NCBI RefSeq assembly: GCF_014191605.1
Contig: NZ_JACHWU010000005.1
Location: 169,738 to 233,737, forward strand
Source: Prauserella isguenensis
GTDB lineage: Bacteria > Actinomycetota > Actinomycetes > Mycobacteriales > Pseudonocardiaceae
Length of the DNA: 64,000 bases
Reading direction: 5' to 3'
The translations under genes were made by a program, and so were the position numbers. The notes under the pieces are model-generated. The model worked only from the letters and a program-made list of their open reading frames with translations. It had not been told where the DNA came from and searched no databases. Of the stretch, positions 35,747 through 44,373 are shown in pieces. Each line of letters begins with the position of its first letter. Positions within the stretch are counted from its first letter, which is position 1.

Positions 35747-36163
35747 GTGGCCGCTGATCGATCCGAGTTGCGGCTCAGCGACGCTGAGCGGCAGGAAGCC
35801 CTCGACGCACTGTCCGAACACGTGCGTACCGGGCGGCTCGAGCTGACCGAGTTCGACGAACGCTCGGTGCAGGTCAGCGCGGCCAAGTTCCGCAAAGACC
35901 TGAAACCCCTGTTCGCGGACCTGCCCGAACCGCGGCCCAGCGTCCTCGGCGACCTCTCGCGCCACGACGGCGGCGTGCCGCGAGCCGGGCGCCCGGCGCC
36001 GGCCCCCGCGACGCCCTGGCGGGACCGGCTGGCCTCCGCGGTCGTGCCGGCCGCCGCGGTGCTGGCGATCGCGCTGTTCTTCGTCACCCGCGCCGGGTTC
36101 TTCGTGTTCCTGATACCGGCGGCGGCAGCACTGCTCGCCGGCGTGATCGTGGGCCGTCGCTGA
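35747..36163 (+). CDS. DUF1707 membrane protein
   Basis: A 138-residue protein. The N-terminal 55 residues are a DUF1707 (SHOCT-like) domain: SDAERQEALDALSEHVRTGR, then L-x3-EFDERS. A proline-rich linker follows, then two hydrophobic segments (about 94-112 and 115-134). Such proteins are common in actinobacteria, with no proven function. Translation is probably leaderless. Confidence 0.8.
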   Translation: MAADRSELRLSDAERQEALDALSEHVRTGRLELTEFDERSVQVSAAKFRKDLKPLFADLPEPRPSVLGDLSRHDGGVPRAGRPAPAPATPWRDRLASAVVPAAAVLAIALFFVTRAGFFVFLIPAAAALLAGVIVGRR

Positions 36164-36203
36164 CGGCCACGACCGCGCCGCCACCACCCACTGCGAACCT
36201 CCT

Positions 36204-36225
36204 CCACAGTGGACGTGCACTGTGG
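36204..36225. terminator. bidirectional hairpin terminator
   Basis: Perfect 8-bp stem CCACAGTG / CACTGTGG with a 6-nt loop, between the convergent DUF1707 and acetyltransferase genes. Confidence 0.6.
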
Positions 36226-36235
36226 ACGACCGATG

Positions 36236-36820
36236 TCACGTGAGCACGGCGGTCTCCCATTCCCGCGCCAGCACGGCATAGACGACCTCGTCGGTCCACT
36301 CGCCTTTGACGTACTCGTTCTCGCGCAGGTGCGCTTCCCGCCGCATTCCGAGCTTCTCGAGAACACGCGCGGATGCCGCGTTGCGGCCGTCGAGTCGCCC
36401 GTACACGCGATGCACGCCGAGTTCGCCGAAGGCCAGTTCGATCAACGGCCGCGTCGCCTCGGTGGCGAAACCGCGGCCCGCATGGTCGGGATGCAGGACG
36501 TAACCGACCTCGGCCTGCCGGTGCTCGCCGTGCTGCCAGTGCAGGTTGACGTCACCGATCAGCTCACCCACCTCCCCTCCGGGCGCCCGCAGAGCCACGG
36601 CCAGCAGAAGCGTGTCGCCGGGCTGGGCCAACGTCGAATACCGCTCGATCCGCTCGGAGAGCTTCGCCGCGGCGTCCTCCCTCGACATCGGCCGATCGTA
36701 GAGATACCGGTTCACGTCCTCGCGCGAACGGATCGCGTGGAGCGCGTCGAGATCTCCCGGCTCGAACGGGCGCAGCACCAGTCGGGGCGTGTGCAACACC
36801 CGCGTGCGGTCGATGATCAC
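36236..36820 (-). CDS. GNAT family N-acetyltransferase (RimJ/RimL type)
   Basis: A 194-residue acetyltransferase of the RimJ/RimL subgroup: TPRLVLRPFEPGDLDAL at the start, the acetyl-CoA loop HPDHAGRGFATEATRPLIELAF, and NAASARVLEKLGMRREAHLRENE. These enzymes acetylate N-termini of proteins or small amines; the substrate is unknown here. The GTG start (VIIDRTRV) fits the family N-terminus and has a TACGCT -10 box 7 bp upstream. Confidence 0.85.
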   Translation of the reverse strand: MIIDRTRVLHTPRLVLRPFEPGDLDALHAIRSREDVNRYLYDRPMSREDAAAKLSERIERYSTLAQPGDTLLLAVALRAPGGEVGELIGDVNLHWQHGEHRQAEVGYVLHPDHAGRGFATEATRPLIELAFGELGVHRVYGRLDGRNAASARVLEKLGMRREAHLRENEYVKGEWTDEVVYAVLAREWETAVLT

Positions 36821-36827
36821 GCACCCG

Positions 36828-36833
36828 AGCGTA
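36828..36833 (-). promoter_or_regulatory. -10 box, leaderless type
   Basis: TACGCT on the minus strand, 7 bp before the acetyltransferase GTG. Confidence 0.45.
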
Positions 36834-36956
36834 GCGGCGCACGTGCCCCGGCTCCACGGTTCTCGGCCCTCGCGGGGCGCGGACGCGCCGGCCGGTCGTT
36901 GAGCGGTGGGTGCCGGACGCCCGGGCCCGAGTGCAGGACAGGCGCCGCTCCCGGGT

Positions 36957-36985
36957 CGTCCCGGCGCGGCGAGCACGCCGGGACG
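36957..36985 (-). terminator. hairpin terminator after glpD
   Basis: Perfect 10-bp stem CGTCCCGGCG / CGCCGGGACG with a 9-nt loop, about 35 bp past the glpD stop. Confidence 0.55.
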
Positions 36986-37020
36986 ATCGGCGTCGGCTCA
37001 GCGGTGAGGGTCGGTACCGG

Positions 37021-38778
37021 TCAGCTGACGGGTTCGGTGAGGCGCTGCCTGGCCTCCGGGGCCGCGACACGGCGGGCGTCGGCGGCCTCGTCGTCGGGCT
37101 GGGCCTGCGAGTCGCGCTCGGCCTCGACGCGTGCTCGGTACACGTCGACCTCCTCGCGCCGCTGCTCCGGCGTCCACCCCAGCACGTCGCCCACCAGCTC
37201 GGCGACCTGCTCGGCGCAGTCGACACCGCGGTGCGGGTACTCGATGGAGATCCGCGTCCGCCGCGCCAGCACGTCCTCGAGGTGCAGCGCACCCTCGTCG
37301 GTGGCGGCGTAGACGGCCTCGACGCGCAGGTAGTCCGGCGCCGCCTCGATCGGCTTGAGCAGGTCGGGCCTGCCGTCGGCCAACGCGAGGACGTCACCGA
37401 TGAGCGAGCCGTACCGGTCGAGCAGGTGCCGCACGCGGTACGGGTGCAGCCCGTGGTCGGACGCCAGGTGATCGGCCTGGTTGACGAGCGCGTGGTAGCC
37501 GTCCGCGCCGACGAGCGGCACCTTGTCGGTGATCGACTCCTGCACCCGCTCGGGCACGTCGACGGCCGCGGCGTCCACCGCGTCGGCCGCCATCACGCGG
37601 TAGGTCGTGTACTTGCCGCCCGCGATCGCCACCAGGCCGGGCGCCACCCGTGCCACGGCGTGTTCGCGCGAGAGCTTCGACGTCTCCTCGCTCTCACCCG
37701 CCAGCAACGGTCGCAGCCCGGCGTACACGCCTTCGATGTCGTCGTGCGTGAGCGGTGTCGCGAGGACCTTGTTGACGTGCTCGAGCAGGTAGTCGATGTC
37801 GCCGCGCGTCGCCGAAGGGTGCGCCAGGTCGAGGTTCCAGTCGGTGTCGGTCGTGCCGATGACCCAGTGATTGCGCCACGGGATCACGAACAACACCGAC
37901 TTCTCGGTCCGCAGGATCATGCCACTCTCCGCGACGATCCGGTCACGCGGAACGACGATGTGGACGCCCTTGCTCGAACGCACCCGGAACCGTCCGCGGC
38001 TGCCGGAGAGCCGCTGCAGCTCGTCGGTCCACACGCCGGTGGCGTTGATCACGGCGTGGGCGCGGACGTCGGACTCCTGTCCACTCTCGACATCGCGCAC
38101 CCGGACCCCCGAGACGCGGTCGGCCTCCCTGAGGAAGTCGACGACCTGCGTCGAATTGCGCACCACGGCGCCGTAGTGCGCGGCCGTGCGGGCGACGGTC
38201 ATCGTGTGGCGGGCGTCGTCGGCCTGCGCGTCGTAGTAGCGGATGCCGCCGATGAGCGCGTCCCGTTTCAACGCGGGCACCATGCGCAGCGCGCCCGCGC
38301 GGGTGAGGTGCTTCTGCCCCGGTACCGAGCGTGCACCGCCCATCGTGTCGTACAGCAGCAGGCCCGCGGCGGTGTACGGACGCTCCCAGCCGCGGTGCGT
38401 CAGCGGGTACAGGAAGCTCACCGGCTTGACCAGGTGCGGCGCGATCCGGTTGAGCATCAGCTCGCGCTCGCGCAGCGCCTCCCGGACGAGGCCGAACTCC
38501 AGCTGTTCGAGGTAGCGCAGGCCGCCGTGGAAGAGCTTGCTCGACCGGCTCGACGTGCCGGACGCGAGGTCGCGGGCCTCGATGAGCGCCACGCGCAGCC
38601 CGCGCGTCGCCGCGTCCAGGGCCGTACCCGCGCCGACGATGCCGCCACCGATGACGACGAGGTCGAAGGTCTCCTCGCCGAGCCGCTGCCACGTCTCGGC
38701 GCGCGTCTCCGGACCCAGTTGGGCCGACGCCGCCGCCCTCGCCGACGTCCTCGCCTCGCGTCCACGCTGCGCTGTCAC
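37021..38778 (-). CDS. glpD: glycerol-3-phosphate dehydrogenase, FAD-dependent
   Basis: A 585-residue membrane-associated enzyme oxidising glycerol-3-phosphate to dihydroxyacetone phosphate and passing electrons to quinone. FAD-binding GGGIVGAGTALDAATRG lies near residue 44, followed by SSRSSKLFHGGLRYLE, GVWTDEL, and the C-terminal DAO-type domain with LVNQADHLA and IEYPHRGVDCAEQVA. Length matches GlpD2 of mycobacteria. It is divergent from glpF-glpK, with which it completes glycerol use. A palindrome sits in the shared upstream region. Confidence 0.92.
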   Translation of the reverse strand: MTAQRGREARTSARAAASAQLGPETRAETWQRLGEETFDLVVIGGGIVGAGTALDAATRGLRVALIEARDLASGTSSRSSKLFHGGLRYLEQLEFGLVREALRERELMLNRIAPHLVKPVSFLYPLTHRGWERPYTAAGLLLYDTMGGARSVPGQKHLTRAGALRMVPALKRDALIGGIRYYDAQADDARHTMTVARTAAHYGAVVRNSTQVVDFLREADRVSGVRVRDVESGQESDVRAHAVINATGVWTDELQRLSGSRGRFRVRSSKGVHIVVPRDRIVAESGMILRTEKSVLFVIPWRNHWVIGTTDTDWNLDLAHPSATRGDIDYLLEHVNKVLATPLTHDDIEGVYAGLRPLLAGESEETSKLSREHAVARVAPGLVAIAGGKYTTYRVMAADAVDAAAVDVPERVQESITDKVPLVGADGYHALVNQADHLASDHGLHPYRVRHLLDRYGSLIGDVLALADGRPDLLKPIEAAPDYLRVEAVYAATDEGALHLEDVLARRTRISIEYPHRGVDCAEQVAELVGDVLGWTPEQRREEVDVYRARVEAERDSQAQPDDEAADARRVAAPEARQRLTEPVS

Positions 38779-38885
38779 CTGACTCCTCCTCGCCGACGTC
38801 GAACCCGATCACCGGGACGCTTCCAGCATGTCACGTCCGCGGTCGCTCGCACGTCCGGACGCCGCAGTAGTCCGAAACGATGCTT

Positions 38886-38899
38886 TGAGCGATCACTCA
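38886..38899. promoter_or_regulatory. candidate operator of the glycerol genes
   Basis: TGAGCGATCACTCA is a 14-bp palindrome with one mismatched pair, in the 258-bp gap between divergent glpD and glpF. It could be the site of a glycerol regulator encoded elsewhere. Nothing else stands out in the gap. Confidence 0.4.
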
Positions 38900-39036
38900 C
38901 ATGCGAGTAGCGTTCTGATCCAACGTGGAACGGCAGGGGCGCCCTCCCTGGGCTCGCCCTGCACGGACAGGTCAACAGCGGCCACGGGCGGTTCGCCGTC
39001 AGGGTCGCGACGTCCAAGGTGGAGGGCTGAAAGCCT

Positions 39037-39786
39037 ATGAGCGCCGGAGCGATTTTCGTCTGGGAGATGCTGGGCACCTCGGTGCTCGTCCTCCTCGGTA
39101 CCGCCGTGGTGGCGAACCACACGCTGCGCAAGACCCTCGGGAGCGGCAGCGGATTCCTGTTCATCACCGTCGGCTGGGCGTTCGCGGTCTTCGCGGGCGC
39201 CAGCGTCGCCGACGCGACGGGCGGCCACATCAACCCGGCGGTGACCTTCGGGCTCGCGGTCTCCGGGGAACTGCCCTGGGCCGACGTCCCGATCTACTGG
39301 GCGGGCCAGATCGTCGGCGGTGTGCTCGGTGCTGTGCTGACGTGGCTCGCCTACAAGCTGCAGTTCGACGACCACCCGGAGCCGGAGGGGACGCTCGGCA
39401 TCTTCTCCACCATCCCGACGATCCCGAACAAGGTGTGGAACACCGTCACCGAGGTCATCGGCACGTTCATCCTGCTGATCTGGATCCTGCTCACCCCGAC
39501 CGCGACCGTCACGGAGGGCGGCGAGCCGGTGTTCGGCAACGCGGCTCTCGGCTACGCGGGCGTGTCGTTCGTCGTGTTGGTGATCGGTACGTCGCTCGGC
39601 GGTCCGACGGGCTACGCGATCAACCCGGCTCGCGACCTCGGGCCCCGCATCGCGTATGCATGGATCCTGCCGATCCGCGGCAAGGGAAGCCCGCAGTGGG
39701 GATACTCGTGGGTCCCCGTCGTCGGCCCGCTCATCGGTGCCGGTCTCGCCGGCCTCCTCTACCTCGCCGTCAGCGGCCTGAGCTGA
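39037..39786 (+). CDS. glpF: glycerol facilitator, aquaglyceroporin
   Basis: A 249-residue MIP-family channel of six membrane segments with both pore motifs: [11 protein letters not shown] in the first half and [12 protein letters not shown] in the second. The Asp after the second NPAR (NPARD) is typical of glycerol-conducting GlpF rather than water-only channels. It is 13 bp upstream of glpK and surely co-transcribed. It lets glycerol diffuse in, where GlpK traps it. Confidence 0.92.
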   Translation: MSAGAIFVWEMLGTSVLVLLGTAVVANHTLRKTLGSGSGFLFITVGWAFAVFAGASVADATGGHINPAVTFGLAVSGELPWADVPIYWAGQIVGGVLGAVLTWLAYKLQFDDHPEPEGTLGIFSTIPTIPNKVWNTVTEVIGTFILLIWILLTPTATVTEGGEPVFGNAALGYAGVSFVVLVIGTSLGGPTGYAINPARDLGPRIAYAWILPIRGKGSPQWGYSWVPVVGPLIGAGLAGLLYLAVSGLS

Positions 39787-39799
39787 GTTTGGAGCAACA

Positions 39800-41305
39800 G
39801 TGTCTCGTTTCGTCGCCGCCATCGACCAGGGCACCACATCGACCCGCACGATGATCTTCGACCATGCCGGCAACGTGGTCGCCGTCGATCAGCGGGAGCA
39901 CGAGCAGATCTTCCCGCAGGCGGGCTGGGTCGAGCACGATCCGGAAGAGATCTGGGCCAACACGCGTGCCACGGCCGCGGGCGCGCTGGCAAACGCCGAC
40001 ATCACGGCCGCCGACGTCGCGAGCGTCGGCATCACCAACCAGCGCGAGACGACCGTCGTGTGGGACCGAAACACCGGCAAACCGGTCTACAACGCGATCG
40101 TCTGGCAGGACACGCGCACCGACCGGGTCATCGCCGAGCTGGGGGATTTGGGCGGCGGGCAGGAGCGGTATCGCGAGAAGACCGGCCTGCCGCTCGCGAC
40201 GTACTTCTCCGGCCCGAAGATCAAGTGGATTCTCGACAACGTCGAGGGCGTGCGCGAGCGCGCCGAGGCCGGGGACCTGCTGTTCGGCAACATGGACACG
40301 TGGGTGCTGTGGAACATGACCGGCGGTGTCGACGGCGGCATCCACGTCACCGACCCCACCAACGCCTCGCGCACCATGTTGATGGACCTGTCGACGCTGA
40401 CCTGGGACGAAGGTATCGCCGCCGACATGGGCATCCCGGTGTCGATGCTGCCGGAGATCCGCTCCTCGTCCGAGGTGTACAGCACCGTGCGCGAACGCGG
40501 GGCGCTCGGTGGCGTGCCGATCGCGGGCATCCTCGGCGACCAGCAGGCGGCGACGTTCGGCCAGGCCTGCCTGTCCCCCGGCGAGGCCAAGAACACCTAC
40601 GGCACCGGCAACTTCGTGCTGCTCAACACCGGCACCGACAAGGTGCTGTCGGAGAACGGCCTGTTGACGACGGTCTGCTACAAGATCGGTGAGAAGGCCA
40701 CCGTGTACGCGCTGGAAGGGTCGATCGCCGTCACCGGTTCACTGGTGCAGTGGCTGCGCGACAACCTCGGCATGATCGGCTCGGCGGCGGAGATCGAGGG
40801 CCACGCACGCACCGTCGACGACAACGGCGGCGCCTACTTCGTGCCCGCCTTCTCCGGCCTGTTCGCCCCGTACTGGCGCTCCGACGCGCGCGGCGCCATC
40901 GTCGGCCTGACCCGCTTCGTCAACAAGGGCCACCTCGCCAGGGCCGTACTCGAGGCGACGGCGTTCCAGACTCGCGAGGTCATCGACGCCATGAACGCCG
41001 ACTCCGGCGTACCGCTGCGCACGCTCAAGGTCGACGGCGGCATGGTCGTCAACGACCTGCTGATGCAGTTCCAGGCCGACATCCTGGGCGTGTCGGTGAT
41101 CCGCCCCATGGTCAACGAGACCACGGCCCTCGGCGCGGCCTACGCGGCCGGGCTGGCCGTCGGGTTCTGGCAGTCCGAAGAGGACATCCGCTCGAACTGG
41201 GCCAAGGACAAGGAATGGCAGCCCGCCATGGACGAGCAGCGCCGCGAGCGCGAGTACCGCAACTGGAAGAAGGCGGTCACGAAGACGTTCGACTGGGTGG
41301 AGTGA
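39800..41305 (+). CDS. glpK: glycerol kinase
   Basis: A 501-residue FGGY-family kinase phosphorylating glycerol to glycerol-3-phosphate with ATP. Seen are the phosphate loop DQGTTSTR near residue 10, [23 protein letters not shown], the FGGY signature region around GALEGS-like [12 protein letters not shown], and [18 protein letters not shown] near the end. The GTG start has TTGGAG upstream. Product flows to GlpD encoded next door. Confidence 0.94.
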   Translation: MSRFVAAIDQGTTSTRTMIFDHAGNVVAVDQREHEQIFPQAGWVEHDPEEIWANTRATAAGALANADITAADVASVGITNQRETTVVWDRNTGKPVYNAIVWQDTRTDRVIAELGDLGGGQERYREKTGLPLATYFSGPKIKWILDNVEGVRERAEAGDLLFGNMDTWVLWNMTGGVDGGIHVTDPTNASRTMLMDLSTLTWDEGIAADMGIPVSMLPEIRSSSEVYSTVRERGALGGVPIAGILGDQQAATFGQACLSPGEAKNTYGTGNFVLLNTGTDKVLSENGLLTTVCYKIGEKATVYALEGSIAVTGSLVQWLRDNLGMIGSAAEIEGHARTVDDNGGAYFVPAFSGLFAPYWRSDARGAIVGLTRFVNKGHLARAVLEATAFQTREVIDAMNADSGVPLRTLKVDGGMVVNDLLMQFQADILGVSVIRPMVNETTALGAAYAAGLAVGFWQSEEDIRSNWAKDKEWQPAMDEQRREREYRNWKKAVTKTFDWVE

Positions 41306-41345
41306 GCCCGGCCCGATTCTCGCAGCGGCACCCGGCCCGGCGGCG

Positions 41346-42131
41346 TCAGCTTTCGATCACCCGGAAGTAGGCGCCGCCCGGGTCGGCCACGGCGGCCAGC
41401 CTGCCGCGCGGCGAGTCGATCGGCCCGCCGTGCACCGTGCCGCCGAGATCGACCAGCCGCGTCACGATCGTATCCACGTCGGTGACCGCGAAGTACGTCG
41501 TCCAGTGTGGCGGGATCTCCGCCGGCGCGACGTCCGGCAGCGTGCCGATACCGCCGACCTCCGCGGCCTCGTCCACGTCGCCGGCGTCGACCCGCAACGT
41601 GGCGTACTCGAAGTCGCCGTGGGACGGCTCGTCGAAGCCGTAACCGAACACCTCGGCGTAGAACCGCTTCGCCGCCGGATAGTCGCGGACGACGCACTCG
41701 TTCCAGGTGAGCGCGCCGGGCACGTTGGCGATCTGCACTCCCGTGGTGCGGCCCGCCTGCCAAATGCCGAACACCGCGCCCGCCGGGTCGACCGCGACGG
41801 CCATCCGTGCGGCCTCCCCGAGGTCACCCGGTGGCAGGAGGAGCTTCCCGCCCGCCGTCGCGATCCGCTCGGCGGTCGCGTCCGCGTCGGCGACCGCGAG
41901 GTAGGTGCTCCACGTCGACGGCGCTTGCACCCCAGGCGGCTTCGGGCCGATCGCCGCGGTCGCGCGGCCGTCGACCATCGCGATCGAGTAGTGCCCGTAG
42001 TCCTCGCCGGTGTCGAGGAACTCCCAGCCGAACAGGTCGCCGTAGAACCGCATGGCCTCGTCGACGTCGTCGGCCATCGTGTCGACCCAGCAGGGCGAGC
42101 CCTCGGGCCAGGCGCTGTCGCGGAAGGTCAC
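41346..42131 (-). CDS. two-domain VOC (glyoxalase/bleomycin-resistance fold) protein
   Basis: A 261-residue protein with two vicinal-oxygen-chelate domains, about 9-122 and 138-258. Both have the FY-x-D/E-x-FGW/Y-x-F pattern (MRFYGDLFGWEF; KRFYAEVFGYGF) and end in VAVDPAGAVFGIWQ or VADPGGAYFRVIE. This duplicated type is common in Streptomyces-like genomes; some members bind small molecules without a known reaction. It is not methylmalonyl-CoA epimerase by these motifs. It is convergent with glpK. Confidence 0.82.
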   Translation of the reverse strand: MTFRDSAWPEGSPCWVDTMADDVDEAMRFYGDLFGWEFLDTGEDYGHYSIAMVDGRATAAIGPKPPGVQAPSTWSTYLAVADADATAERIATAGGKLLLPPGDLGEAARMAVAVDPAGAVFGIWQAGRTTGVQIANVPGALTWNECVVRDYPAAKRFYAEVFGYGFDEPSHGDFEYATLRVDAGDVDEAAEVGGIGTLPDVAPAEIPPHWTTYFAVTDVDTIVTRLVDLGGTVHGGPIDSPRGRLAAVADPGGAYFRVIES

Positions 42132-42201
42132 GGACGCCCCTTTCCTCTCCGGGCGTCCAGTGTGACACGGCCCACCCTACGGGCAAGCGCCGTCGAAGGT
42201 G

Positions 42202-43602
42202 TCAGTCCAGGTCGTCGTGCTGCATCAGCTGGCGGCCCGCCTCGGTGATCGACCCGGAAAGGGACGGGTAGACCGAGAACGTCAGCGCCAGATTCTCCAC
42301 CGTGAGCTGGTTCTGCACGGCCAGCGCGATCGGCAGGATCAGCTCGCTCGCGGTCGGCGCCACGACGACACCACCGACGACCACACCCGTGGCCGGGCGG
42401 CAGAACAACTTCACGAAACCGTGGCGGACGCCCTCCATCTTGGCGCGCGGGTTCGTCGACAGCGGCAGCATGATCGTGCGCGCGGGAACCTCGCCGGAGT
42501 CGATCGCCTGCTGGCCGATACCCACCGTCGCGATCTCCGGGTGGGTGAACACGTTCGCAGCGACCGTGCGCAGGCGGATCGGGGCGACGCCCTCACCGAG
42601 CGCGTGCCACATCGCGATCCGGCCCTGCATGCTCGCCACCGACGCCAGCGGCAGCAGGCCCGTGCAGTCACCCGCGGCGTACACGCCCGGCGCGCTCGTG
42701 CGGGACACCCGGTCCACGGGGATCGACCCGTTCTGTGCGGTCTCGATGCCGACCCGGTCGAGTCCGATGTCGTCGGTGTTCGGCACCGAACCGACGGTCA
42801 TCAGCGCGTGGCTCGCCTCGATGGTGCGGCCGTCGGCCAAGTGGATCGTCACGCCCTTCTCGGTGCGCTCCACCCGGTCGGCGCGCGCGTGCTTGACCAC
42901 CTGGGTGCCGCGCTGCGAGAAGGTCTCCTCCAGTACGGCCGCGGCGTCGGCGTCCTCGTGCGGCAACACCCGGTCGCGGCTCGACACGACCGTCACCTTG
43001 ACGCCCATCTCGGTGTAGGCGGACGCGAACTCGGCACCCGTCACACCGGACCCGACGACGGCGAGGTGTTCCGGCAGCTCGGGCAGGTCGTACAGCTGGC
43101 GCCAGTCGAGGATGCGCTCCCCGTCCGGTACGGCACCGGGCAGCACGCGCGGCGTGGCTCCGGTGGCGATGAGTACGACGTCGGCGTCCAGCACCTCGTC
43201 GCCGTCCTTGCCCTCGACGGCGATCCGGTGCGTGGCCAGGCCCGGCTCGTCGTCGCAGAACCGCGCGGCGCCGGTGATCACACGTACGCCCTCGCGCTGC
43301 ACCCGGGCACGGATGTCGGCCGACTGCGCGAGCGCCAGCCCACGGACCCGGCCGTGGACGGTCGACAGGTCCACGCGCGTGTCCTCGAGGTCGACGTTGA
43401 CGCCCAGCTCGCGGAAGCCGTGCAGGCTCGCCCTGGCGCCCGACGAGGCGATGAACGTCTTCGACGGCACGCAGTCGTACAGCACGCAGGCACCACCCAG
43501 ACCGTCCCGCTCGACGACGGTCACGTCCGCGCCGTGCTGAGCCGCCACGAGGGCGGCCTCGTACCCGGCAGGTCCGCCGCCCATGATCACGATCTTGGTC
43601 AC
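42202..43602 (-). CDS. lpdA: LpdA-type NAD(P)H quinone reductase (pyridine nucleotide-disulfide oxidoreductase)
   Basis: A 466-residue flavoprotein: FAD loop GGGPAGYEAALVAAQ, redox pair CVLYDC (Cys39, Cys44), NAD loop VVGSGVTGAEFASAY, FAD site VYAAGDCTG, and a C-terminal dimerisation domain. Where lipoamide dehydrogenases have the catalytic HPT-x-SE, this one reads YPSLSGS, so the His-Glu dyad is missing. That agrees with M. tuberculosis LpdA (Rv3303c), a quinone reductase rather than a lipoamide dehydrogenase. The GTG start has GGAGG about 8 bp ahead. The neighbourhood of glpD, the GGCT protein and the amidohydrolase matches Rv3302c-Rv3306c. Confidence 0.88.
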   Translation of the reverse strand: MTKIVIMGGGPAGYEAALVAAQHGADVTVVERDGLGGACVLYDCVPSKTFIASSGARASLHGFRELGVNVDLEDTRVDLSTVHGRVRGLALAQSADIRARVQREGVRVITGAARFCDDEPGLATHRIAVEGKDGDEVLDADVVLIATGATPRVLPGAVPDGERILDWRQLYDLPELPEHLAVVGSGVTGAEFASAYTEMGVKVTVVSSRDRVLPHEDADAAAVLEETFSQRGTQVVKHARADRVERTEKGVTIHLADGRTIEASHALMTVGSVPNTDDIGLDRVGIETAQNGSIPVDRVSRTSAPGVYAAGDCTGLLPLASVASMQGRIAMWHALGEGVAPIRLRTVAANVFTHPEIATVGIGQQAIDSGEVPARTIMLPLSTNPRAKMEGVRHGFVKLFCRPATGVVVGGVVVAPTASELILPIALAVQNQLTVENLALTFSVYPSLSGSITEAGRQLMQHDDLD

Positions 43603-43674
43603 GTCTGGTGCCTCCTCACACGCCGTCCGGTCCCACTTTAGGCGTGGCCGGGTTCCGAGTTCCCGAGAGGCCGT

Positions 43675-43680
43675 TACGCT
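43675..43680 (+). promoter_or_regulatory. -10 box, leaderless type
   Basis: TACGCT ends 6 bp before the GTG of the GGCT-fold gene. Confidence 0.5.
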
Positions 43681-43686
43681 GTCGCC

Positions 43687-44139
43687 GTGCCTCTCTATGC
43701 CGCGTACGGGTCCAACATGGAACCCTCCCAGATGGCCGAGCGAGCGCCGCACTCGCCGATGGCGGGAACCGGCTGGCTGGAAGGCTGGCGGTTGACGTTC
43801 GGCGGCGAAGACCTGTTGTGGGAAGGTGCGCTCTCCACGATCGTGGAGGACCCCGGCTCCCGGGTTTTCGTGGTGCTCTACGACGTCACCCCGCTCGACG
43901 AGGGTCAGCTCGACCGTTGGGAGGGCAACGAGCTCGGGCTGCACAACAAGATCCGGCTGCGGGTTCAGACCATGGACGGGTCGGTGCTCGCGTGGCTGTA
44001 CGTGCTGGACGCCTACGAGGGCGGGCTGCCGTCGGCGCGCTACCTCGGCGTGCTGGCCGACGCCGCCGAGGCCGCGGGCGCCCCCACCGACTACGTGGCC
44101 GATCTGCGAACCCGCCCCTGCAAGGGCATCGGCCCGTAA
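43687..44139 (+). CDS. gamma-glutamylcyclotransferase-fold protein
   Basis: A 150-residue AIG2/GGCT-like protein: YAAYGSNMEPSQMAERAP is the glycine-rich YGSN substrate loop, then a conserved acidic stretch near LDRWEGNELG that supplies the general acid/base Glu. Members cleave gamma-glutamyl amines or serve as acyl-glutamyl hydrolases; the substrate is not known. It corresponds in place to Rv3304, between lpdA and the amidohydrolase genes. A five-copy 21-bp array follows 27 bp after the stop. Confidence 0.82.
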   Translation: MPLYAAYGSNMEPSQMAERAPHSPMAGTGWLEGWRLTFGGEDLLWEGALSTIVEDPGSRVFVVLYDVTPLDEGQLDRWEGNELGLHNKIRLRVQTMDGSVLAWLYVLDAYEGGLPSARYLGVLADAAEAAGAPTDYVADLRTRPCKGIGP

Positions 44140-44165
44140 CCACTCCGCGCGCGGCAGACACCCCC

Positions 44166-44270
44166 GTGTTGCGTTCCCCGGGGCCCGTGTTGCGGGTTCC
44201 AGGGGCCGTGTTGCGTTTCCCGGGGGCCGTGTTGCGGGTCCCGGGGGCCGCGTTGCGGGTTCCAGGAGCA
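44166..44270 (+). repeat. 21-bp tandem array, five copies, plus orientation
   Basis: GTGTTGCG starts at 44166, 44187, 44208, 44229 and (as GCGTTGCG) 44250, exactly 21 bp apart, each followed by a variable GG/TT step and a CC-GGGG-CC end. It lies between the GGCT gene and the AbiEi/DUF559 gene. The same unit occurs inverted at 45518-45622. Confidence 0.9.
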
Positions 44271-44373
44271 ATTCCGGGCACTCCCATCCCCTCGTTCGCG
44301 TACTCGGGACTGCGATCCGACGCACCACGCCGTCGCGCGGTTCTACGCTTGCGGCCGCCCGGGACGGTCGAGG

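Noticed and set aside
41346..42131. methylmalonyl-CoA epimerase
   Set aside because: It is a VOC-fold protein not far from mut genes, but it has two VOC domains and about 260 residues, unlike the single-domain epimerase of about 140-150 residues.
44166..44270. CRISPR array
   Set aside because: The units are 21 bp with no unique spacers and there are no cas genes, so it is a simple tandem repeat.
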